From positions 1 through 57,356 of the forward strand of contig CADDYT010000020.1 in the NCBI GenBank assembly GCA_902810755.1: 57,356 bases of DNA, written 5' to 3'. The DNA is from Chloroflexota bacterium (lineage in GTDB: Bacteria > Chloroflexota > Ktedonobacteria > Ktedonobacterales > Ktedonobacteraceae). Shown here in pieces: positions 28,346-35,696 of the stretch. Under the pieces are notes generated by a model. It was not told the DNA's origin. It did no database searches and saw only the letters and a list, made by a program, of their open reading frames with translations. Numbering within the stretch: position 1 is the first letter of the stretch; the number at the start of each line of letters is the position of its first letter. Position numbers and translations under genes: made by a program.

Positions 28346-28380
28346 GTAGTCCTCCGGTGCTGTTACGCTATTGAAAATGC

Positions 28381-28406
28381 AAGCTCACATTTCCACATGT
28401 GAGCTT
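28381..28406 (-). terminator. Hairpin between the amine oxidase and ABC genes
   Basis: Arms AAGCTCACAT (28381-28390) and ATGTGAGCTT (28397-28406) are perfectly complementary with a 6-base loop. Read on the minus strand it is followed by a short T-containing stretch. It may end the amine oxidase transcript. Confidence 0.5.
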
Positions 28407-28411
28407 ACATG

Positions 28412-28494
28412 CCATCCTGAAGGCAGCGAAGGATCCACAGCTACATGATCGATCAGGTGGCTACCTCAGACCCTTCGCTCAAGGATGACATGCT
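28412..28494. repeat. REP-like imperfect inverted repeat
   Basis: CATCCTGAAGGCAGCGAAGG near 28413 is imperfectly complementary to the stretch at 28471-28494 (CCCTTCGCTCAAGGATGAC). The end GATGACATGCT resembles the arms at 6671-6766. Confidence 0.5.
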
Positions 28495-28530
28495 AGAGAG
28501 CCTTTTTCATAGCATAGCACAGATTCCTCT

Positions 28531-30180
28531 CTACGGGAAAATGCCGTTTTTATAGTCGGTCAAAATCTCGTTGGCGGCGCGCGCGCCCTCCTGGGCCCCG
28601 CCTTCCATGAAGCCCTGGAAGTTGATAGAGCAGTGTTCGCCGGCGAAATGGATCTTCCCCTGGCGCACGCGCTCGTAGCCGCTGAAGAGCGTGTACTGGC
28701 CGACGAGCCAGCAGGAGTAGCTGCCCAGCAGGTTGGGATCGCCCGTTGGATAGCTCAGCGTGGCCGTGCCGGTGTAGTGCTGCGTCGCCCCCGGCCAGAC
28801 CTCTTCCAGTTGTTTGACGAAGGCATTGGCGTACTGCACAACGCGCGGATCGGGCGTGCTTGTATATGGCCCGTTCGGCTGGTATGACGCCCCTACGTTG
28901 CCGCCCGTGTAATCGACAATGATGCCGGTGACGCCGGGCTGGCCGCGCGTGACATCCCAGGTGTTCTGGAAGCCAACATCGGTATAGATGTTGCCATCGC
29001 TGATCCCCGGCCACGCGCCCGTACCGTTCCAGTAGCGTGTATCAAATTGTAGCTGCAATTTCGAGTTCGTGCCATAGCCAAGCTGCGTGATGGCCGTCTG
29101 CTTGAGGCTATCGAAATTGGCTTTGCTATAGTCCAGCGTGCGCAGAACACTGAAAGGCAGCGCCAGAATAACGCGATCAAACGTCTGCTGCTGTTTGCCG
29201 CCCGGCGTAGAGAACGTCACCGTGATACTACCATCTTTATTGACGGCAATGGCCGTCATCTTCCAGTTCATCTGGATAGACCCGGCTGGCAGACTGTTGG
29301 CGATGGCCTGCGGCAACTGCTGGTTGCCGCCAATGATGTGGTACCGCTCGTCAGATGCGCCAAAGATGCTGAAGTTGCCCGGTGAAGCCTGGAAGCCGAG
29401 CAGGTAGACCAGATTCAACGAGCTTTGCAGATTCGTCTCTCGTCCATACTCCTCATTATACGCCACATCCAGCAACTGGCCCATATTGGAGCTATGGCCC
29501 CCGGTGACGTATTGTTCGATCCAGTCATAGAGGCTGGTGTGGTCAAGCTGGTAGCCGGTCGGCGTGTAGCTATTATACAGCGTGGGGAAAGGGGCATCTT
29601 GAATCTGCTGTTTCAGAACCTTGTACACCTGCTGGAAGTCACTGTCGGCATCCTTTTGCAGGTAATACTTGCCGAAAAAGAAATAGGTATCCTGCGAGCC
29701 GTTGGGCTGAGCCTGAATCAGGTCGACGAGTTGCAGGCCAAAACGCTGCGCCAGGTGCTGGATGGTTTTGTGGCCGGTATCGATCAACTCGCCGCACCAC
29801 TCGCTGGTCTGTCCATTGGCCCACGTCGTTGTGTTCGAGTGCATGCGGCCTCCCAGCCGTGAGGAAGCCTCGAAGACGGTGGAAGCATAACCGGCGTCCT
29901 GAAGGGTGAGCGCGGCATTCAATCCGGCGATGCCGCCGCCGATGATGGCGATACGCGGCGCGCCCTGGGCGTGAGCCTTCGCAAAGTGTCCGGCAAGATT
30001 GAACGGGTCGGTCAGCGCCAGACCGGCGGCCAGCGCGCCTGCCCCCTTGAGGACATCGCGCCGACTGATACGTAACTGGCGTTCGTGCCTCACCTGTTCG
30101 ACGGAAACGCCGCGCTCATCGGCCTCGGCATGCTCGCTTGCCAGTTGCTGCAATGCGCGCATAAGCGGAGTTCGTGGCAT
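28531..30180 (-). CDS. Tat-exported flavin monoamine oxidase
   Basis: A 549-residue FAD amine oxidase. A long N-region is followed by the twin-arginine motif SRRDVLKG (Arg40-Arg41) and a hydrophobic stretch, so the folded enzyme should cross the membrane by Tat. The FAD dinucleotide motif GGGIAG is at 81-86, the contact motif is SRLGGRMHS, and the C-terminal FAD motif is KIHFAGEHCS. It would oxidise an amine or L-amino acid to an imine with hydrogen peroxide. The start has AGGAGG eight bases upstream. A TTGACA/TACGCT promoter about 250 bases upstream implies a long leader. Confidence 0.88.
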   Translation of the reverse strand: MPRTPLMRALQQLASEHAEADERGVSVEQVRHERQLRISRRDVLKGAGALAAGLALTDPFNLAGHFAKAHAQGAPRIAIIGGGIAGLNAALTLQDAGYASTVFEASSRLGGRMHSNTTTWANGQTSEWCGELIDTGHKTIQHLAQRFGLQLVDLIQAQPNGSQDTYFFFGKYYLQKDADSDFQQVYKVLKQQIQDAPFPTLYNSYTPTGYQLDHTSLYDWIEQYVTGGHSSNMGQLLDVAYNEEYGRETNLQSSLNLVYLLGFQASPGNFSIFGASDERYHIIGGNQQLPQAIANSLPAGSIQMNWKMTAIAVNKDGSITVTFSTPGGKQQQTFDRVILALPFSVLRTLDYSKANFDSLKQTAITQLGYGTNSKLQLQFDTRYWNGTGAWPGISDGNIYTDVGFQNTWDVTRGQPGVTGIIVDYTGGNVGASYQPNGPYTSTPDPRVVQYANAFVKQLEEVWPGATQHYTGTATLSYPTGDPNLLGSYSCWLVGQYTLFSGYERVRQGKIHFAGEHCSINFQGFMEGGAQEGARAANEILTDYKNGIFP

Positions 30181-30437
30181 AAAAAATCCTCCTGTACTGT
30201 CCTACTCACCCTCTACCCCATAGGAGAGGGTACTGACTGAGACACCAGAAACGACGAAGACAAGGGAGACGAGGAAAGACGCGCGGGTAGGGAGAACGGC
30301 AAGCAGAGGCGTTACGATGCACCTGCGGAGATTGCTGCTCTGCAAAATAACGCTCCTTCATCCGCTCTAATGCAGCCGGAGACAATGGGGCCAGGAACAA
30401 TACCGGAACCGAAAATACTTCCCCGACCTCTGCTATA

Positions 30438-30466
30438 AGCGTACCATACAGCCTGTGTTGTGTCAA
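30438..30466 (-). promoter_or_regulatory. Possible promoter of the amine oxidase gene
   Basis: On the minus strand TTGACA (30461-30466) is 17 bases from TACGCT (30438-30443). The leader to the ATG at 30180 would be about 250 bases and contains a small hairpin. The gap 30181-30573 otherwise shows nothing clear; a 205-codon frame here runs into the next gene and is not protein-like. Confidence 0.4.
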
Positions 30467-30573
30467 TCTTTTTCTATCTACTGTTCCCTCCTCTTTTCTT
30501 TTCATCCATCTCTGCCGATAAGAGACAGTGAAATCTGCGCAGAGAAACGGTGACAGTCTATCTTTGAGAAGAA

Positions 30574-31596
30574 ATGAGGCTTGAAGACATGCATCTGAAA
30601 CGAACGGGCAGTTTCCTGGTTGTGCTTGCGCTGGCGCTGAGTATCCTGGTCGGGCGTATGCTCCTGCCAGCCCCCTCCTCACAGGCAGCAACCACGAACG
30701 CGGGAACGGCGAAGGGAAGGCTCCAGTTGCTTCCCAGACCCATGCATCCCCTGCACAGTTCAGCCCTGCTCCAGACAAAGGCGTGGAGCAGCGTGCCAAC
30801 ACCAACTTCTCTCTATGAGGCAACCACGAATGCGCGCACCATGTACGCCCAGGGCTGCAACGCCGCTCGCGGCGCGCCGGGCCTGCTTATTCTGGACTGG
30901 GGCCAGCCCGTCTACATGGGCTACGGCCAGTATGGCACCTATGATTTTGGCGGCCATGATGATTCCGATACCGCCATCCTGCACGCAGTAGCCAACTTCG
31001 CGCAGGGAGTCTGGTACTGCCGCACCCGCTCTACCAATATCGCGCTGGCTATCGGCGAAAGCAACTATTACTCAGGCAACGCTCTACCGCTCACCACCTC
31101 CGCCTGGTATGCTGATGGGCAGCAATGGGGACGAATGGTCAATGCCGTGCAGAGTTTTGTGGTCAACAATCACTACAACACCGTTGTTGGTATCTACGGC
31201 GCAGGCGATCTCGAGACGGGTTGGGAAAATTTTACGCTGACCAGCAGTCTCGTCAACGGCTATAACAGCGTCTCGTCACGCATCTACTTCGATTTCGGCG
31301 ATGACGCGCCCGGCCACTGGACAAACTACCAGGTCTGGTACGTGGCCTATGGCGCGCGCGATAATCTGCCCATCCCCGAAATCTACTACAATGCCGACGC
31401 GACCTACGACTGGCACGCGCTCAACCTCTGGGCCTGCTCACACGCCGGTGGCCCTATGTACATTCGCGGCGTCATGGCAACCTTCATCGGCAACACCCCT
31501 GCCCAGGCATGGTCGGCAATGTATCGGGCCACCGCATCAAACTCGTGTACCGCAAGAACCTTGCCCTGGTTCATGTTCTCTACCTACATCGTCTAA
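30574..31596 (+). CDS. Exported protein of unknown family
   Basis: A Sec signal peptide (MHLKRTGSFLVVLALALSILVG, cleaved after about residue 43 at SQA-A) leads a 290-residue mature domain. Alternating segments such as GLLILDWGQPVYMGY, NIALAIGESNYYSGN, TVVGIYGAGDLETGW and GYNSVSSRIYFDFGDD suggest a TIM-barrel-like enzyme with acidic residues at strand ends. I do not recognise the family and assign no function. A second possible start is the ATG at 30589. Cysteines at WYCR, WACS and NSCT may form disulfides outside the cell. Confidence 0.7.
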   Translation: MRLEDMHLKRTGSFLVVLALALSILVGRMLLPAPSSQAATTNAGTAKGRLQLLPRPMHPLHSSALLQTKAWSSVPTPTSLYEATTNARTMYAQGCNAARGAPGLLILDWGQPVYMGYGQYGTYDFGGHDDSDTAILHAVANFAQGVWYCRTRSTNIALAIGESNYYSGNALPLTTSAWYADGQQWGRMVNAVQSFVVNNHYNTVVGIYGAGDLETGWENFTLTSSLVNGYNSVSSRIYFDFGDDAPGHWTNYQVWYVAYGARDNLPIPEIYYNADATYDWHALNLWACSHAGGPMYIRGVMATFIGNTPAQAWSAMYRATASNSCTARTLPWFMFSTYIV

Positions 31597-31682
31597 CATC
31601 TCTGCCGCTCTCTACCGTCAGGGATTCGGCGCTACCTCCGAATCCCTGCCACGTATTTACAGAAAAGTGAGGCTTACAGACC

Positions 31683-32300
31683 ATGCGCAACTCCTCTTTA
31701 CCGAAGAAATCGCCCGCTCCATCCCATGCTCAGATCCACTGGATACTGGCAACCACCTTGCTCCTGCTCGCGGCAGTCGGCGTCTTTCTCGCCCTGACAG
31801 TGCATACCGGAGCATCTTCGCCATCCAGCCTTGCTCACGGCACCGCACCGTCTTCCGCAAAGACAGACCAGCAGGCAGGCATATTGCCGGAAACGACTCC
31901 GGCGCATCAGCCAGTGGGACCGCCACCTTCAGTGTCAGACACGCCAACGCTTTCGCCATCAACCCCTCAACCAACGCGCTTCGGCGTGTTTCCTCTCGCA
32001 GCAGGTGGTCCGCTGCCCGTGCCTGAAAGCATTCTGCGCCCCACCAACATCGCGCGCCTGCAAATCAACACAACACTCATCTCCGTCTATGCCGGCTCGA
32101 TGGCTCAGAATCCACAGGCAGGCATCCTCTGTGTCCTGCGCGAAAACCTGACAACCGGCCAGCTTACCCTGCAGGTCTATCAATCCCCGCGCGCCGACGG
32201 CCCCCTGACCATCTTAGCCATCCGGCAAACAAAACTGAAAATCACCGATTCGAAGAGTGTGGGCTACTTCGACCTCGTTACCAACACGTTTCAGTGGTAG
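31683..32300 (+). CDS. Membrane-anchored protein with Pro/Ser/Thr linker
   Basis: The 205-residue protein has one membrane helix (about 20-42), an extracellular linker rich in Pro, Ser and Thr (about 45-105), and a small C-terminal domain with RPTNIARLQINTTLISVYAGS and LTTGQLTLQVYQ. The family is unknown. The C-terminal fold looks beta rich. It lies 86 bases after the exported unknown gene in the same direction and ends at a good terminator, so the two may be one transcript. Confidence 0.65.
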   Translation: MRNSSLPKKSPAPSHAQIHWILATTLLLLAAVGVFLALTVHTGASSPSSLAHGTAPSSAKTDQQAGILPETTPAHQPVGPPPSVSDTPTLSPSTPQPTRFGVFPLAAGGPLPVPESILRPTNIARLQINTTLISVYAGSMAQNPQAGILCVLRENLTTGQLTLQVYQSPRADGPLTILAIRQTKLKITDSKSVGYFDLVTNTFQW

Positions 32301-32308
32301 GCGACAGG

Positions 32309-32360
32309 AAAAAGGTTGGACCCTGTCATGTTGAGCGGTGTGACAGGACCCTACCTTTTT
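32309..32360 (+). terminator. Rho-independent terminator
   Basis: Imperfect 20-base arms (32309-32328 and 32341-32360) with A and T ends, so the stem runs into TTTTT at 32356-32360. The centre CTGTCATGTTGAGCGG resembles the REP-like family. It lies directly after the membrane-anchored gene. Confidence 0.7.
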
Positions 32361-32501
32361 CTATCGGATGCTCCGTACTCCTTTTCATAAAAATTTTCTC
32401 ATACTTTTCCAATACTTCCTCAACGAAAAAATGTTATTCTGAGTGACAGAACAAATACATTCCTTAGCAAGCGTAGTTGTCACCTATAAAGGAGTATTCT
32501 A

Positions 32502-33206
32502 ATGAAGAATTTGTATCGCTGGATAACCGGCATAGGCATTGTGCTGGTTATTGCTATCATCGCGGGCATTATTTACACAGTACACTTCGCCAGCGCCGTC
32601 AATCCGCCTCATAAAGCGCCGGGAGCTATTGCAACGAGCAGCAGTTCTCCGACTTCAATAGCCGGGCTGCGTACCTTTCAGATTGTCCCTGCTGAGACTA
32701 CCGCATCCTATAGCGTCTACGAAGACCTGATTATTGAGAATAAACCGAACAACGATGCTATTGGCACAACGCATTCGGTGCAGGGGAATTTCGAGATCAA
32801 GACCGGCTCCTCGCCGCTGGTCACAGGGATGAGGATTACGGTCGATCTGCGCACACTGCAAACAGATTCGCCCAGGCGCGATAACTTCGTGCGACAGAAT
32901 TACCTGCAAACAGACACCTACCCCTACGCCACCTTCGTCTCGGTCAGCACGCAGGGCCTACCCGCAACCTATAACGACGGGCAAACAGTGCGTTTCCAGT
33001 TGATCGGCAATCTGACATTGCATGGCAAAACCAACAAAGAGGTATTTGCCGTGCAGGGCAAGCTCGTCGGCAACACAATCACCGCAACGGCGTCCAGCAC
33101 CATCTACATGACCGATTTCGGCATCCAGCCGCCGAACCTGGCAGGCATCGCCATCGCACAGAATAAAGTCGTCATCACTATCAACGTCACGGCAAAAGAA
33201 GTCTGA
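32502..33206 (+). CDS. Membrane-anchored YceI-family protein
   Basis: An N-terminal membrane helix (about 8-28) and a short linker lead a YceI-type lipocalin-like barrel from about residue 55 to the end. The family features are VQGNFEIKTG, VDLRTLQTDSPRRDNFVR, and LIGNLTLHGKTNKEV. YceI domains bind isoprenoid or other hydrophobic chains. The usual export signal is replaced by a membrane anchor. A strong ribosome site (AAGGAG at 32490-32495) precedes the ATG at 32502. Confidence 0.88.
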   Translation: MKNLYRWITGIGIVLVIAIIAGIIYTVHFASAVNPPHKAPGAIATSSSSPTSIAGLRTFQIVPAETTASYSVYEDLIIENKPNNDAIGTTHSVQGNFEIKTGSSPLVTGMRITVDLRTLQTDSPRRDNFVRQNYLQTDTYPYATFVSVSTQGLPATYNDGQTVRFQLIGNLTLHGKTNKEVFAVQGKLVGNTITATASSTIYMTDFGIQPPNLAGIAIAQNKVVITINVTAKEV

Positions 33207-33219
33207 CTCCAGAATCGGC

Positions 33220-33225
33220 TATAAT
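33220..33225 (+). promoter_or_regulatory. Possible -10 element before the DAO-type oxidase
   Basis: A perfect TATAAT lies 79 bases before the ATG at 33304. No -35 of quality is seen at 16-18 bases. Confidence 0.3.
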
Positions 33226-33303
33226 GTTGGAAACAGTCTGTGATCTTTCCCTCAACAGTCACGACGAAAGAAACAAATCGAACAGTGCCAGGAGAGTTTG
33301 AAG

Positions 33304-34482
33304 ATGAGTGAGACGGCAGATATCATTATCATTGGCGGCGGAGTGATGGGAGCGAGCATTGCGTACCAGCTGGCGAAGCAGGGAGGCGGGCGCGTGGCGC
33401 TGGTGGAGCGGCGGGCGATTGGCAACGGGACGACGGGGCGGTCGGGAGCAATTGTGCGGCAGCATTATTCCAATGATTTTACGATTCGCATGGCGCGGGA
33501 TAGTCTGCGCGTCTTCCAGCACTTTGACGAGGTGGTGGGTGGCGATTGCGGCTTTGTAACGACGGGAATGGTCGTTCTGACGGGCGAATATGGCGCGCAG
33601 GCGCTACGGGCCAATGTGCAGTTGCAGCAGGAACAGGGTGTTGATACGCGGCTGATCAGCCCCCAGGAGGTGGGTGAGGTCGCGCCGGGCTATAGCGATG
33701 AGGGCGTGGCGCTGGCCTGCTACGAGCCGGAGACGGGCGTGGCCGACCCGATGGCAACGACATTTTGCTTCGCGCAGCGCGCCCGTGACTTCGGGGCCGT
33801 CATTCGCGAGGGCGAACCTGTTGTGGAAATCCTGCGGCAGGATGAGCGCGTCACGGGCGTGCGCACAATGCGAGAGGAATTGCACGCGCCGAGAGTGGTA
33901 CTGGCCGCAAACGTGTGGAGTGTGGCACTGGCAGAGCCTCTGGGCATGAAGCTACCGGTGCTGCCCACACGCCATCCCATGCTGGCGCTGCGCCGCCCCA
34001 ACGATTTCGGTGGACGCCAGGGCTATCACGCCGTCGGGCTTGACCTGACACGTCATATCTACCTGCGGCCCGATATCGGCGGCATTACGCTGATCGGCTC
34101 GACCGAAGATGTGCTGACGGAAAGCGAGCCGGATAACTATATCCAGAGCCTGAACGAAGAGGAGATTGCCCACTTCCACAGGCTGGCTGCGGGCAGCATT
34201 CCCGCTCTTGCCCGCGCGGTGCCGCGAGGAAGCTGGGCCGGTATCTATGACGACACGCCGGACTATCACCCCATCCTGGACCGTCTCGCAGCCTGTGAGG
34301 GCCTGTACTGCGCTGTCGGCTTCAGCGGTCATGGCTTCAAACTTTCGCCGGTCGTCGGGCAGTGGATGGCCAGCTATATTCTGACGGGCAAAAAACCTGC
34401 TGATATGGAGCCGTTCGCCTTTGATCGTTTTGCGCAGGGAAAGGAGATTCGCCCGCGTTATTCTTCGGGAGTGTTGGGGTAA
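33304..34482 (+). CDS. FAD-dependent oxidoreductase, DAO family (sarcosine/glycine oxidase-like)
   Basis: A 392-residue cytoplasmic flavoenzyme. The Rossmann motif IIIIGGGVMGASIAYQLA is at the N-terminus, GTTGRSGAIVRQHY is the flavin-contact segment used by sarcosine oxidase beta and related dehydrogenases, and the C-terminal GFSGHGFKLSPVVG closes the FAD site. Likely substrates are secondary or primary amino acids such as sarcosine, glycine or proline-like compounds. I chose the ATG at 33304 because AGGAGAG lies eight bases upstream; a TTG two codons earlier overlaps less well. Confidence 0.87.
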   Translation: MSETADIIIIGGGVMGASIAYQLAKQGGGRVALVERRAIGNGTTGRSGAIVRQHYSNDFTIRMARDSLRVFQHFDEVVGGDCGFVTTGMVVLTGEYGAQALRANVQLQQEQGVDTRLISPQEVGEVAPGYSDEGVALACYEPETGVADPMATTFCFAQRARDFGAVIREGEPVVEILRQDERVTGVRTMREELHAPRVVLAANVWSVALAEPLGMKLPVLPTRHPMLALRRPNDFGGRQGYHAVGLDLTRHIYLRPDIGGITLIGSTEDVLTESEPDNYIQSLNEEEIAHFHRLAAGSIPALARAVPRGSWAGIYDDTPDYHPILDRLAACEGLYCAVGFSGHGFKLSPVVGQWMASYILTGKKPADMEPFAFDRFAQGKEIRPRYSSGVLG

Positions 34483-34533
34483 GGCTGCCATAGGGCATAA
34501 GTCACCCATATAACCCGGTGCATAGTGTGTTCG

Positions 34534-34542
34534 TTGCTACAA
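34534..34542 (+). promoter_or_regulatory. Extended -10 promoter of the lipoprotein gene
   Basis: TGCTACAAT is an extended -10. A 7-bp repeat (GTGTGTT 34525-34531 and AACACAC 34554-34560) followed by five Ts overlaps it and could instead end the preceding transcript. Confidence 0.4.
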
Positions 34543-34607
34543 TAGAAAGAGAAAACACACTTTTTCAGGGGAGAACTATGCAATCACAACCGGGGCAAGG
34601 GAGACAA

Positions 34608-35612
34608 ATGAAACGACGCAGCGTGCTGGCGTCCGTATGCGTTGCCTTGATCATCATTCTGACAGGTTGCACGGCTGGCGTCACCTCTTCGCCCAGGCAA
34701 ACGCCGACATCTACGCCAGCAAGCCAGCAACCACCATCGCCGCTTTTGTTTGGCACCAATCTTGGCCTGTTCAACAGCAACGACCAGTTTCTCACTTCGG
34801 ATACGACGCGCCGAATGATGCAGCAGATGCATGTGCGCATGGTACGTATACCTACGCGCTCCAACCTGCCGCTCAGCCTCACCATCCAGGCGGCACAGGA
34901 TACGAAAGATATCGGGGCGATACCACTCATCGTGTTAGAAGGCATGCGCAATGCTCGACCGCTACAGGCCGATACGCAGATTGTGCAGGCCATGAACCAC
35001 ATCTTTGGCGGCAGCGTGGTCTATTATGAGTTTGGCAACGAGGATGACTGGAACGGCCTGCCCATCGACCGCTACACGACTGGCTGGAATCAGGTCATTC
35101 CGGTATTGAAGAAACTGGCGCTCAACGGCAAATTCGTTGGCCCGGTCAGCTACCAGTACAGCCGCGACAACCTGACCACCTTCTTGCGGGGAGCCAGGCC
35201 TCGTCCCGATGCTGTAAGCTGGCACGAATATACCTGTAGCTGGCAGGACCCGGCAGCTCTCTGCATGGCCAGCATCGACAAGTGGACAACGCACATCCGC
35301 GATGCGCGCGCGGTCATGCAATCTACGCTTGGCACAACGCTGCCCATCATGATTACCGAATGGAATTATGCCGCCGACCAGTCGGTGCAAAGCAATGGCC
35401 AGCCCTATCCCGACCACAAATACGATAACGCCGCCTTCATGTCGCAGTGGACGACCAGAGCCTTGCAGACGCTTGCCGCCAACGGCATCTTTGCCTCTAT
35501 GCAATACACCGTCACCAACACCGCGCTCCCATTGATTACCTACCAGAATCGTATGACTGTGCAGGGGCAAACCTTTCAGGCGCTCTACCAGAAAATGATT
35601 CCTGACCGGTAG
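34608..35612 (+). CDS. Lipoprotein with clan A glycoside hydrolase-like barrel
   Basis: A lipoprotein signal (MKRRSVLASVCVALIIILTGC, read in two halves by eye) ends at lipidated Cys21, followed by a Pro/Thr linker. The domain from about residue 47 looks like a TIM barrel of glycoside hydrolase clan A (GH39/GH5-like): YYEFGNEDDW places a likely acid/base Glu145, and IMITEWNY places a likely nucleophile Glu251, both at the expected strand ends; SWHEYTC lies between. It probably acts on an extracellular polysaccharide. An equally well-placed start at 34578 would add ten residues. Confidence 0.72.
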   Translation: MKRRSVLASVCVALIIILTGCTAGVTSSPRQTPTSTPASQQPPSPLLFGTNLGLFNSNDQFLTSDTTRRMMQQMHVRMVRIPTRSNLPLSLTIQAAQDTKDIGAIPLIVLEGMRNARPLQADTQIVQAMNHIFGGSVVYYEFGNEDDWNGLPIDRYTTGWNQVIPVLKKLALNGKFVGPVSYQYSRDNLTTFLRGARPRPDAVSWHEYTCSWQDPAALCMASIDKWTTHIRDARAVMQSTLGTTLPIMITEWNYAADQSVQSNGQPYPDHKYDNAAFMSQWTTRALQTLAANGIFASMQYTVTNTALPLITYQNRMTVQGQTFQALYQKMIPDR

Positions 35613-35658
35613 TGACTTGCCATGAAAAGCGACCTTTCCCATATCATTCTTCGCTGCG

Positions 35659-35672
35659 CTCAGCATGACATG
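35659..35672. repeat. Short copy of the REP-like motif
   Basis: CTCAGCATGACATG is identical to the arms at 6674-6687 and 6750-6763. It lies between convergent genes. Confidence 0.5.
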
Positions 35673-35696
35673 CCGACGATGATTGGCCTGGACGTG

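Noticed and set aside
30206..30823. 205-codon minus-strand frame
   Set aside because: It overlaps the signal-peptide part of the exported protein gene and its sequence is not protein-like.
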